Shown here piece by piece: positions 49,396 to 56,293 of a DNA stretch of 64,000 nt. The notes beneath the pieces are model-generated. The model was not told the origin of the DNA and searched no databases. It was given only the letters and a program-made list of their open reading frames with translations. Every line of letters starts with the position of its first letter. The first letter of the stretch is position 1. The DNA comes from Streptomyces tuirus. GTDB taxonomy: Bacteria; Actinomycetota; Actinomycetes; Streptomycetales; Streptomycetaceae. The stretch lies in the NCBI GenBank assembly GCA_018195615.1, contig JAGTPG010000001.1, positions 620,001-684,000 on the forward strand. The letters are read 5' to 3'. The translations under genes and the position numbers were made by a program.

Positions 49396-49778
49396 AAGAG
49401 GTCGCGCCAGTCGGCGGGCAGGCCCGGACGCTCCTTGCGGATCTCCCGCCACGCCGCATCCGTCTCGGCGCCCCGGCGCTCTTCCGCAGCCCTGGCCTCG
49501 TTCCGGGCCTGCCCCAGAGCCTTCCGCTCTTCTGGCGTCGGAGGTATCGCCCGGTGCTGGTACAGGTAGGCGCCGTCGTCTGCACGGCGCTGCCAGCCGT
49601 CCTGCCGCAGCGGCTCGTACTCAGCCGTCTGGATCGGAGACGGCTCCAGCGAGTTGGCGAATAGGTCACTGACCGAAGGGGCGATCGGGATCAGGTATCG
49701 AGGCGGCGGTGAGTCGTCAGGGATCGCGTAAGTACGGCCGTCGGCGGGACCGCCCACGAACCTGATCTCGATGCTCAC
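49392..49778 (-). CDS. Hypothetical phage protein (128 aa)
   Basis: GTG at 49778 with GGGAGGAG upstream; it reads VSIEIRFVGGPADGRTYAIP and ends RKERPGLPADWRDLF. The opening RFVGGPADGRT pattern is one I recognise from conserved hypothetical proteins of actinophages. The C-terminal half is Arg/Glu-rich and probably helical. No function. Confidence 0.65.
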   Translation of the reverse strand: MSIEIRFVGGPADGRTYAIPDDSPPPRYLIPIAPSVSDLFANSLEPSPIQTAEYEPLRQDGWQRRADDGAYLYQHRAIPPTPEERKALGQARNEARAAEERRGAETDAAWREIRKERPGLPADWRDLF

Positions 49779-49885
49779 GGCTGCTCCTCCCGGGTTGCGG
49801 CCGAGCCCGGGGTTCCACGCTCGGGCTCGGCGCCAGCAACACAGCAAACCCGGCTTGATAGGAGTGTCATGCCGGAGCTATCAGG

Positions 49886-50107
49886 CTACGCCGGGCCACT
49901 GACAACGCCGGGGCGTCGCGTCGACAGGACGTAGGTGCCGGACCCGAAGCCCTGCCCGGCAGCCCGCTGAGCGTTCTCCCGGAACTGGCCGATGGCGTCA
50001 CCGATCGCCCGCAGTGCAGGCGGCATCGGGATCACAGGCGCCGACGGGTAGTGCCGGTCGAGCTGCTTCAAAGCGCGGTCGACGTTCGGGTACGGGCGGT
50101 AGGCCAT
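49886..50107 (-). CDS. Hypothetical phage protein (73 aa)
   Basis: ATG at 50107 with GAGGAG 6 nt upstream; MAYRPYPNVDRALKQLDRHY is a recurrent actinophage opening. Ends TYVLSTRRPGVVSGPA. No function known. Confidence 0.65.
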   Translation of the reverse strand: MAYRPYPNVDRALKQLDRHYPSAPVIPMPPALRAIGDAIGQFRENAQRAAGQGFGSGTYVLSTRRPGVVSGPA

Positions 50108-50144
50108 CAGCGTCTCCTCTGCTCAACGCCAGGATGGCAGAGCC

Positions 50145-50339
50145 TCACGTCTCCTCGGGCCACGTCGTCAACACGGTACCGGTCTCCTCATCGACGAGGG
50201 TGACGGCGGCACCCGGGCGGCCCCAGTCGCCCACCCACTCGGTGAACTTGCCGCGGGCCACGGTCTCGCTCCCCCACCAGCCATGCGCGGCCGGGCGGCC
50301 GGCCATGGCCAGGGTCAGGTGGTAGCGGTCGGGGTTCAT
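50145..50339 (-). CDS. Small hypothetical phage protein (64 aa)
   Basis: ATG at 50339 overlaps the LexA-like gene's stop (ATGA). MNPDRYHLTLAMAGRPAAHG leads into VARGKFTEWVGDWGRPGAAV and ends with a beta-rich EETGTVLTTW. No recognised domain; translational coupling supports it. Confidence 0.6.
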   Translation of the reverse strand: MNPDRYHLTLAMAGRPAAHGWWGSETVARGKFTEWVGDWGRPGAAVTLVDEETGTVLTTWPEET

Positions 50340-50557
50340 GCGAGGCGGATTCCGCGTGGCCGGCCGGGCTCCCGCACGATCACGCCCTTCGCTTCCAGCT
50401 CGCCCAGTTGGTAGTGCACCGACGAGGGCCGCATGCCGGTGGCGGCAGCGAGCTCGGCGACCGTGGGAGCGTCGCCGCGGTCGGTGATGGCCGTGCGGAT
50501 GTGGCGGAGGATCTGCTCCTGCCTGTCGGTGAGGTGCTCGACGCGGTGTCTGGCCAT
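50336..50557 (-). CDS. LexA-type winged-helix protein (DNA-binding domain only)
   Basis: 73 residues matching just the N-terminal domain of LexA: LTDRQEQILRHIRTAI, PTVAELAAATGMRPSSVHYQL, GVIVREPGRPRGIRL. The self-cleavage peptidase half is absent. ATG at 50557. It may act as a constitutive small repressor in the phage switch or compete at LexA-type sites. An SOS-box-like dyad lies just upstream. Confidence 0.78.
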   Translation of the reverse strand: MARHRVEHLTDRQEQILRHIRTAITDRGDAPTVAELAAATGMRPSSVHYQLGELEAKGVIVREPGRPRGIRLA

Positions 50558-50566
50558 GACCCGATG

Positions 50567-50580
50567 GGAGCACGTGTTCG
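50567..50580. promoter_or_regulatory. Degenerate SOS-box-like site
   Basis: GGAGC-ACGT-GTTCG in the 45-bp divergent gap between the LexA-like and DUF6233 genes. The right half equals the actinobacterial LexA half-site GTTCG; the left half is imperfect (CGAAC expected). Confidence 0.3.
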
Positions 50581-50602
50581 ATTTTTGGTGCAAGCTGGAG
50601 AC

Positions 50603-50941
50603 GTGAACGACCTGCCCCCCGACCTGCCCAGACTCCGCACCCTGGAGACATGGCTCCTGCTCACGCTCGACGAGGTACGGCGGGCCATCACGGCGGCCGA
50701 GCAGCGGGACGCCGAGCGGCAGACGGGGCTGGAGCGCCGGCCGCCCCCGCCCGACTGGCTGCTCGAGCTCGGGCTCAACCGGGACGCGCCACCGGTGCAG
50801 GTTCACTGCGGCGACTGCTGGAACAGCGGCAAGCGGGTCAAGGGCATCAGCCGGGACGAGGCGCTGCGGGCGCTCGCCGACGGGGTGAAGGCGTGCGGGG
50901 CGTGCCGGCCGGACTCGGAGCTCGGCTTCCTCGACGGGTAG
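50603..50941 (+). CDS. DUF6233 domain-containing protein
   Basis: A 112-residue protein of a family very common in Streptomyces phages and integrative elements: VNDLPPDLPRLRTLETWLLL, then PPDWLLELG, VQVHCGDCWNSGKRVKGISRDEA and CGACRPDSELG. Conserved Cys residues suggest metal binding. GTG at 50603 with GGAG upstream. Divergent from the LexA-like gene and followed by a terminator. Confidence 0.82.
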   Translation: MNDLPPDLPRLRTLETWLLLTLDEVRRAITAAEQRDAERQTGLERRPPPPDWLLELGLNRDAPPVQVHCGDCWNSGKRVKGISRDEALRALADGVKACGACRPDSELGFLDG

Positions 50942-50947
50942 ACGGCG

Positions 50948-50981
50948 AAGCCCCGCCGAGACGGGGGGCCCGGCGGGGCTT
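50948..50981. terminator. Terminator between DUF6233 gene and converging gene
   Basis: AAGCCCCGCCG at 50948-50958 pairs with CGGCGGGGCTT at 50971-50981, in the gap between genes ending at 50941 and 51007. Confidence 0.8.
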
Positions 50982-51006
50982 GCGGCCAGTGTGGCACGGG
51001 GCGAGG

Positions 51007-51324
51007 CTATCGGCGCCGCTTCTGCCCACCCATCGGCACACTGATTGTCGTCGGCCGCGAACCCCGGCTTAGCTCGCGACGCTCGGCGAGGAACTCCTCG
51101 TACAGCTCGCGCGCACCCTCCTCGGCTTCCTCGTGAGAGTCGCCCTCGGCGTGCCACTGCTTGCCGGTGCCCATCAAGCTCCACATCGTGACACTCCAGA
51201 TGGGATCTTCCCCTAGGGCGATGCCCTCGTCGTCGAGCTCCTCGAGGATCTCTCCGATCCATTCGTCACCGTCGTGCAGGGTCTGGCGCTTCGGGTCGTC
51301 GGTCGTGCGGATCTCCAAGGTCAC
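51007..51324 (-). CDS. Hypothetical phage protein (105 aa)
   Basis: An acidic protein with a basic tail (PMGGQKRRR). GTG at 51324 overlaps the integrase stop (GTGA). VTLEIRTTDDPKRQTLHDGD opens it and a Glu-rich helix (DSHEEAEEGARELYEEFLAERREL) follows. Position directly after the integrase might suggest an accessory role, but no family is recognised. Confidence 0.62.
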   Translation of the reverse strand: MTLEIRTTDDPKRQTLHDGDEWIGEILEELDDEGIALGEDPIWSVTMWSLMGTGKQWHAEGDSHEEAEEGARELYEEFLAERRELSRGSRPTTISVPMGGQKRRR

Positions 51325-52376
51325 CGGGGTGCCTCCTCCTGCTGAAGCCTCTCACCCAGTCGGGCGGCAAGGGCGTAGGCCGGGTGGTTGTCGAGCTGTC
51401 GCCGTCGCCGGTTGTACCGCTGGGTGGTGCGAGGGTCGGAGTGCGACACCGCGTCTTGGACGTCTTGCAGGGGGACTCCGTTGGCGAGGTTGTCGGTGAT
51501 GAACTGGTGCCGCAAGGTGTGGGGCTTGATGGTGGCGGCTTGCGGGATTCCGGCGCGGCGGGCGAGGACGCGGAGGTGCTTCCACACTTCGGGCTGAGTC
51601 CAGCGGCGCCCGGCGTCGGTGACGAACAGCGGGCCGTCGCTACGGTCGCCGAGGTAGGCGAGGAGCGCGTCCAGGGCGAGAGGCGGGACCGGGGCTGGGC
51701 GCTTCTTGCCGCCCTTCTGCGTGAGGGGCAGGGTGCGGTGTCCTCGGTCGTAGCCGAGTTGGTCGGCGTTGAGGGAGAGGAGTTCGTCGACGCGGGCGCC
51801 GGTGAGGTAGAGGAGCATGACGAGGGCGTAGGAGCGGGGTGCCCAGTCGCGTGCGGTTCCGATGAGCCGCATCGTCTCGGCTTCGGTCATGCCTTCGGTG
51901 GGCGAGTAGTCGGGGTCGACGTAGGGCCGGTTGACGGCGGCGAAGGGGTCGGTGTCGATGGCTTGGAGGCGGGCGGCGTAGGTGTAGAAGCTCCCGGCTG
52001 CGGCGAGGGCCTGCGCCTGGGTGGTCTCCGCCGGGGGTCGTCCGTTGCGGGTGGGGGTCTTGGCGAGGTGCTTGGCGTAGGCGTCGGCGAGCGGCAACTT
52101 CGCCTGAAGCGGGTGGATGCCGGTGCTGCGGGCGTACTCCTCCCACGCCTTGAAGGTGCGGACGTAAGCCCGCCTGGTGTGGCGGGACTTCTGCCGGGCG
52201 ACCCAGCCGCCCGCGATGGTGGGGAGCGGGTCACGGTCGCCGTAGATGCCGGTGAGGTGGTCGGCGAGTTGGCGGGCTTCGTTGGGCCAGTCGTCGCGGG
52301 GGTCGTACCGGTCGGTCGACAGCTCCGCCGACGGGCGCGGGACGAGGGCGGCGGAGTCGTCGACCACGGACGTCAC
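51321..52376 (-). CDS. Tyrosine recombinase / phage integrase
   Basis: A 351-residue site-specific recombinase. The N-terminal SAM-like core-binding domain spans about 50-160 (SRHTRRAYVRTFKAWEEYA). The catalytic set is Arg in TGARVDELLSL, Lys in TQKGGKKRPAP, His-X-X-Arg in KPHTLRHQF, His in AVSHSDPRTTQRY and the nucleophile Tyr in the same segment. The GTG at 52376 overlaps the stop of the upstream small gene and has GGAAGAA before it; an in-frame extension to 52412 is less likely. It lies 5.8 kb from the att junction, further than usual. Confidence 0.93.
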   Translation of the reverse strand: MTSVVDDSAALVPRPSAELSTDRYDPRDDWPNEARQLADHLTGIYGDRDPLPTIAGGWVARQKSRHTRRAYVRTFKAWEEYARSTGIHPLQAKLPLADAYAKHLAKTPTRNGRPPAETTQAQALAAAGSFYTYAARLQAIDTDPFAAVNRPYVDPDYSPTEGMTEAETMRLIGTARDWAPRSYALVMLLYLTGARVDELLSLNADQLGYDRGHRTLPLTQKGGKKRPAPVPPLALDALLAYLGDRSDGPLFVTDAGRRWTQPEVWKHLRVLARRAGIPQAATIKPHTLRHQFITDNLANGVPLQDVQDAVSHSDPRTTQRYNRRRRQLDNHPAYALAARLGERLQQEEAPR

Positions 52377-52603
52377 TTCTTCCGGCGAACGATCGTCAGG
52401 CAGTCGGAGCACCAGCGTTGCCCCGGCTCACTGAGCCTCAGCGACACTTCGCGCTTGCCGCTGCTGAGGGCGATGCCCTCGTCTTCGCTGCACGCGATCC
52501 TCTGGAACGTCGCGTCCGGGTCCGCGCCCACCGGCTTGTGCCAGATCACTTCGTCGGGGCGGTCGAGCCGGAGGCTCGGGATTCGTTCGGACACTGCGAG
52601 CAT
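52373..52603 (-). CDS. Small hypothetical protein upstream of integrase (76 aa)
   Basis: ATG at 52603 with AGGGAGGA upstream, MLAVSERIPSLRLDRPDEVI to WCSDCLTIVRRKK. A C-terminal CxxC and a basic end are seen. It is translationally coupled to the integrase and follows a dyad at 52620, so it may be a regulatory or directionality partner; that is inference from position. Confidence 0.65.
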   Translation of the reverse strand: MLAVSERIPSLRLDRPDEVIWHKPVGADPDATFQRIACSEDEGIALSSGKREVSLRLSEPGQRWCSDCLTIVRRKK

Positions 52604-52619
52604 CTCAATCCTCCCTGTA

Positions 52620-52640
52620 TTGGATAACTGTCATTATCAA
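52620..52640. promoter_or_regulatory. AT-rich dyad upstream of the integrase operon
   Basis: Arms TTGGATAA and TTATCAA flank CTGTCA, 16 bp upstream of the start at 52603. It is the most AT-rich point of the phage segment and probably holds the int promoter and an operator. Confidence 0.5.
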
Positions 52641-52681
52641 CCATAGAGTTGGGTGATCGCCAGCGCTTCCGAGTACGACAA

Positions 52682-52713
52682 AGGGCCCCGCTCTTCGATG
52701 GGAGCGGGGCCCT
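52682..52713. terminator. Strong terminator between exonuclease and integrase operons
   Basis: AGGGCCCCGCTC (52682-52693) and its perfect complement (52702-52713) with an 8-nt loop, after the exonuclease gene and ahead of the integrase promoter. Confidence 0.85.
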
Positions 52714-52769
52714 GATATGGCATGTTATCGAGGGTCATTCATGGTCAACTCGCAGCACTCAAGGGAACG

Positions 52770-53720
52770 TTATGCGCTACCCGCCATCTCCTTGAGCACC
52801 TCGATGACGGCCCGGCAGTCGTCGGCTGCGCGGTGTCCTGCGCTGGGGAGCTTCTGCCACCGGTAGTCGCCTTGCCGGTACAGCGGCTCGTCGTCGCGCG
52901 CCTCGTAGTCCCACGTCCAGTCTCCGCACCACTCGGCGTAGGCGACCATCGCGCAGTCTTCCCAGGACTGGGCGGCGAGCCAAGCGCGCGCGGCGGGGTG
53001 GATACGCCGGCGGCCGTTGCAGGGTTTCTCCAAGTTCACCCAGCGGGCGCTGTAGTGATGGTGGAGTTCCACGGCCAGGCGGCGTTTGTCGAAGTCCCGG
53101 TTGTAGATGACCACCTTGCGGCCGTGGAGCGCCGTGGTGAGCGGCACCAGCAGGTCACTGAAGGTAGGCGCTGTCGACACGGCGGTGTCGGTGATGCCGT
53201 GAATGCGGGCCGCCTCGGCCGGGATGGACACACCCGGGTTGACGAGGCTGTCGAGGAGGACCGTGCCGTCGACGCCGAGGACGGCGACCTCGACGATGCG
53301 CGCCCCGTCGTGAAGGCCGGTGGTCTCCGTGTCCAGCACGACCGTGGCAGGGTCGTCGAGAACCTGCCGCGCCCACTTCGCTGCGGCGTCGTGGTCCGCG
53401 CGGAACATTGCGACCATCTCCTGGTCGCACCAGCCCTTGTGGATGTCGTCGCAGTGCGGGCAGGCCCGTTGCTTCCACCAGATTGCGCGGCCGGCGGCGA
53501 GCGCAGCCAGCTGGGCATCCGTGGGCTGCGGGCTGGTCTGCTCGAGCGAGTACAGCGGGGCGTGATGGTGGCGGGGCATGCAGTACAGCCACGCTCGCGG
53601 CCGGTTCTTCTGCCCGGGGCGGAGTCGGCGCCCGGCGCCTCGGAGTTGGGCGCGGGTCATGAGGCCGGCGGGTGCGCTGCCGGTGCTGTAGACGGGCAGA
53701 TCCTGGTAGGTGGAGGTCAC
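52770..53720 (-). CDS. DnaQ-like 3'-5' exonuclease with N-terminal Cys motif
   Basis: A 316-residue protein. After about 110 residues with a zinc-type motif (ACPHCDDIHKGWCDQEM), the DEDD exonuclease core starts VVLDTETTGLHDGARIVEVAVL (ExoI Asp-x-Glu). VVIYNRDFDKRRL carries the ExoII Asp and GHRAADDCRAVIEVL the ExoIII His/Asp. GTG at 53720 overlaps the previous stop with GAGGAG upstream. It may trim nucleic acids during phage replication or host shutoff. Confidence 0.85.
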   Translation of the reverse strand: MTSTYQDLPVYSTGSAPAGLMTRAQLRGAGRRLRPGQKNRPRAWLYCMPRHHHAPLYSLEQTSPQPTDAQLAALAAGRAIWWKQRACPHCDDIHKGWCDQEMVAMFRADHDAAAKWARQVLDDPATVVLDTETTGLHDGARIVEVAVLGVDGTVLLDSLVNPGVSIPAEAARIHGITDTAVSTAPTFSDLLVPLTTALHGRKVVIYNRDFDKRRLAVELHHHYSARWVNLEKPCNGRRRIHPAARAWLAAQSWEDCAMVAYAEWCGDWTWDYEARDDEPLYRQGDYRWQKLPSAGHRAADDCRAVIEVLKEMAGSA

Positions 53721-53962
53721 GGCTGCTCCTCGGCGGGCGGGATGACGAGGGTGAGGTAGGCGCGGATGGCGTCCTCGGTGTAGCGGCTGGGCCGGTAGGA
53801 GACAGGCCCGGTGGAGTGGCCGGCGGACGCTTGCATGGCGGCGACCAGGCGCTGCACGTCCGTCTTGTGGCCGACGAGACGGATCTCGATCGGTGAGCCG
53901 GGGGCGGCCGGAGGGCTGTCGGTCCGAGCGCGTGGTGTGCGGGGGGTGGGTGTGCGGGCCAT
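53717..53962 (-). CDS. Small hypothetical phage protein (81 aa)
   Basis: ATG at 53962 with GAGGAG upstream: MARTPTPRTPRARTDSPPAA leads to IEIRLVGHKTDVQRLVAAMQ and ends YLTLVIPPAEEQP. The beta-alpha-beta part could be a ferredoxin-like fold. Coupled to the exonuclease by GTGA. Confidence 0.65.
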   Translation of the reverse strand: MARTPTPRTPRARTDSPPAAPGSPIEIRLVGHKTDVQRLVAAMQASAGHSTGPVSYRPSRYTEDAIRAYLTLVIPPAEEQP

Positions 53963-54027
53963 GGGTGAACTCCTCGGCATCAGCGGCGGGTTGGCCTGAT
54001 GCTGCCCGGCTCCTCGCATTGTGCGCA

Positions 54028-54082
54028 ATCCCCGCAAATCGCTTAGACACACCCCTTTAGGGACGCGTGCGCGTGCGGGGAT
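54028..54082. repeat. Inverted repeat ATCCCCGCA ... TGCGGGGAT
   Basis: Arms at 54028-54036 and 54074-54082 separated by 37 bp, in the 233-bp gap before the exonuclease operon. Could be an operator pair or a hairpin; function unknown. Confidence 0.4.
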
Positions 54083-54152
54083 CTAGTGGCCGACGAGGCG
54101 CCGGTAACGTATTGGTAAAGAGTTGTCGGGCGCCTCCGGGCACACGACGAAG

Positions 54153-54187
54153 CGCCCCACTCTCCCGCCGTAGCGGAAGAGTGGGGC
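54153..54187. terminator. Terminator after the lysis/tail operon
   Basis: CGCCCCACTCT (54153-54163) and its complement AGAGTGGGGCG (54178-54187 region) around a 14-nt loop, just downstream of the leftward gene ending at 54196. Confidence 0.8.
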
Positions 54188-54195
54188 GTTGTCGT

Positions 54196-54357
54196 TCACG
54201 CGGGTTCGTCGTCGGGCGGCGGCCAGTCGGGTTCGAGGAACGGGTTCGTGGCCGGCGCGGGGATGGGCGGCGGCTCTTCCCGCCCGAGCTGCACGAGGGA
54301 CCGCACGTCGGCGGCGGTGTCGTCGCGGCGTGGCCGGAGGGGAATCGGTTCGGGCAT
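54196..54357 (-). CDS. Small hypothetical phage protein (53 aa)
   Basis: ATG at 54357 with GGAGG 5 nt upstream: MPEPIPLRPRRDDTAADVRS and ends PDWPPPDDEPA. Pro- and acid-rich, probably disordered. Last gene of the leftward late operon. Confidence 0.6.
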   Translation of the reverse strand: MPEPIPLRPRRDDTAADVRSLVQLGREEPPPIPAPATNPFLEPDWPPPDDEPA

Positions 54358-54365
54358 GCGGCCTC

Positions 54366-55064
54366 CTACGGGTACTGGCGTCGCTGCGGGTCGAGTGCGG
54401 CGGCGAGCGGCCCGGGCAGGTCGGGGTCGTCGTCTCCGCCGGTCTGGCGGCAGGTGTAGTGGCTGGAGCCGTCGCTGTCGGGTGTGCACTCGTAGGTGGC
54501 GCCGCGGTACTCGAACGTCCAGCTCGACGGTGCAGGGCCGGCTGGCCCTTGCTCGCCACGCTCCCCTGTCGGTCCCTGTGGTCCGGCAGGCCCCGGTTCT
54601 CCCTGAGGGCCCGGCGGTCCGGGTTCGCCGTCTGCCCCGTCCGCTCCTGCAACCCCGTCTGATCCCGGGGCTCCGTCAGATCCGGGCTCGCCCGACGGGC
54701 CGGGCGCCCCCGGCTTGCCGGCCTCTCCTGCTTCGCCAGGCGGTCCTGGCGATCCAGTAGCTCCCGGCCCGCCCGGTTCTCCGCGGTCGCCTGGCTCACC
54801 CTTGTCGCCCTTCGGTCCGCGCACGGACTCGCCGGGCTCGCCGCGGGATCCTGGTGGCCCGGCGACTGGGCTTTCACCGAGGCGCTGTACCTGCGTGGCG
54901 AGCGCGTCGCGGGCCTCGTTGGCCGTGCGCAGATCGTGTGTCAGGCCCTGCACGCTGAGCATGATCCAGGCGAAGGCGCCGCCGATGAGGAGTGCCGCGG
55001 TCACTGCAAGGACGTCGCCGCGGCGCCAGCGCCGTTCTTCCTTGCGGAGTTCTGCACGCGTCAC
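54366..55064 (-). CDS. Membrane-anchored collagen-like phage protein
   Basis: 232 residues. A basic N-terminus ([10 protein letters not shown]) precedes one membrane helix at about 19-38. A coiled segment ([18 protein letters not shown]) follows, then about 36 Gly-X-Y triplets from residue 69 to 178, broken once near 80 (GESVRG). The C-terminal 50 residues ([16 protein letters not shown]...YTCRQTGG) hold two Cys that could bridge. GTG at 55064 overlaps the preceding stop. Collagen-like stretches trimerise; here a trimeric rod anchored in the membrane within the lysis gene group is the simple reading. A role in lysis or as a surface structure is inference. Confidence 0.8.
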   Translation of the reverse strand: MTRAELRKEERRWRRGDVLAVTAALLIGGAFAWIMLSVQGLTHDLRTANEARDALATQVQRLGESPVAGPPGSRGEPGESVRGPKGDKGEPGDRGEPGGPGATGSPGPPGEAGEAGKPGAPGPSGEPGSDGAPGSDGVAGADGADGEPGPPGPQGEPGPAGPQGPTGERGEQGPAGPAPSSWTFEYRGATYECTPDSDGSSHYTCRQTGGDDDPDLPGPLAAALDPQRRQYP

Positions 55065-55357
55065 GATCCCGCCCCCCGCGTCAGCAGGATGATGACGGGC
55101 AGCAGGATCCCCACCAGTGGCACCACCACCGCCCCGATCAGCCAGCGGCGTGTGGCGACGATGCGCTCGGCGTCCTTCTCCCGCAGGGTCTCCAGGGTGG
55201 TGACCCGTGAGGCGAGGGCCTCGTGCCGCAGGTCGTACACCTCTTGGCTGACCTTGGTGTCGATGCGGTCGCCGAGCTGTTTGATGTCGTCGCGGACGTC
55301 GGTGAACCGGTCCTCGAAGCGGCGGACGACCTCGCCGAGAGTCGGCTCATCCGGCAC
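55061..55357 (-). CDS. Coiled-coil membrane protein, possible holin partner
   Basis: 98 residues. An amphipathic coiled coil ([28 protein letters not shown] through [10 protein letters not shown]) is followed by one C-terminal membrane helix ([22 protein letters not shown]). GTG at 55357. Proteins of this shape often sit beside holins in actinophages. It is coupled to the collagen-like gene. Confidence 0.7.
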   Translation of the reverse strand: MPDEPTLGEVVRRFEDRFTDVRDDIKQLGDRIDTKVSQEVYDLRHEALASRVTTLETLREKDAERIVATRRWLIGAVVVPLVGILLPVIILLTRGAGS

Positions 55358-55370
55358 GGTGTTGCTCCGA

Positions 55371-55724
55371 TCAGACGCGAGTCGGACCGGCCGGCGCGCT
55401 GGGGTTGGCCGGTGTTACCTGCCCGCGGGTGAGCAGTCCGAGCACGGCGAGGACGACCGCGTTCACGGCGCCGATCTTCTCCGGCCCGAGCTCCAGGCCG
55501 TAGGCGGCGAGCAGCGCGGCGACCGCGGCGACGAGACCGGTGAACGCCGACGGGGCGATGGGCCGGGTGACGGCGGCGGTGGCCGCGGCGAACACGGCGG
55601 AGATGACGGCGACAATCGCGCCGGCCTGCTCGGCGGACAGGCCGAAGTTGAAGGTGACCAGCAGCGAGAGGGCGGCGCTGATCGTGGCGATGATGAGAGC
55701 CGGTTCCCGGCCGAAGATCCTCAT
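55371..55724 (-). CDS. Putative holin
   Basis: 117 residues with three to four membrane helices: ALIIATISAALSLLVTF, GAIVAVISAVFAAATAAV, FTGLVAAVAALLAAYGL and INAVVLAVLGLLT-like. Size, topology and position two genes after the endolysin match actinophage holins. ATG at 55724 overlaps the stop of the exonuclease-like gene (55721). Confidence 0.72.
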   Translation of the reverse strand: MRIFGREPALIIATISAALSLLVTFNFGLSAEQAGAIVAVISAVFAAATAAVTRPIAPSAFTGLVAAVAALLAAYGLELGPEKIGAVNAVVLAVLGLLTRGQVTPANPSAPAGPTRV

Positions 55725-56293
55725 GAGGTTCTCGCTTCCTGTTCGGCGAGCCAGCGCCGGACGGTCTGGTTGTGGCGTGCGTCCGCGAGGGCGTTGTGCT
55801 CTCCGGACTCCTGCTGTGGGAGTTCGTCCCAGCGCAGGCCGAGACGGCGGGCTTCCTGCTGGATGTCGTTGGTGAACATCGGTACGCCGGGGGGCAGGTC
55901 GGGCATGAGGCCCCACAGCCAGCAGAGGCGAACGTGGTCGTAGGCGCCGTAGTTGGCCCATAGGGCTGGGTCGTCGGTGGTCTGGATGAAGGCTGCGACT
56001 TCGCGGGCGATCTGCGTCTGGGGTTTCACGCGTTCGTCGGCGTAGTGGAAGAGCCAGCGCTTCGGCATGTGGATTCGCTGGTCACCGTGCCCCTTTGGGA
56101 GGTGTGGGACGACGTTGTCCATCAGCCACTTGTGCCTGCGGATCCGGCGTACCGGCATGTCGCGGTTGACTGCGTAGTAGGTGCGGCCGTCGTCCGAGAC
56201 GAGCGCGATCGAGATCAGCTCGATGGTGTACCGCTTCCGGAACCAGCCGGTGCGGTACTCGATGAACTCCAGGTCGTAGTCGATGGCGGTCAC
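55721..56293 (-). CDS. 3'-5' exoribonuclease-like protein (Rv2179c-type)
   Basis: 190 residues. YDLEFIE near the N-terminus supplies the Asp-x-Glu pair, and IELISIALVSDDGRTYYAVN is the characteristic continuation of Rv2179c-like RNases. WANYGAYDHVRLCWLWG carries the second Asp and SGEHNALADARHNQ the terminal His and Asp. GTG at 56293 overlaps the endolysin stop. It lies between endolysin and holin, an unusual place for an RNase. Confidence 0.82.
   Translation of the reverse strand: MTAIDYDLEFIEYRTGWFRKRYTIELISIALVSDDGRTYYAVNRDMPVRRIRRHKWLMDNVVPHLPKGHGDQRIHMPKRWLFHYADERVKPQTQIAREVAAFIQTTDDPALWANYGAYDHVRLCWLWGLMPDLPPGVPMFTNDIQQEARRLGLRWDELPQQESGEHNALADARHNQTVRRWLAEQEARTS

Noticed and set aside
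54366..55064. Collagen-like gene as a low-complexity artefact
   Set aside because: It has a membrane helix, coupled start, regular Gly-X-Y with varied X and Y, and a non-repetitive C-terminal domain.
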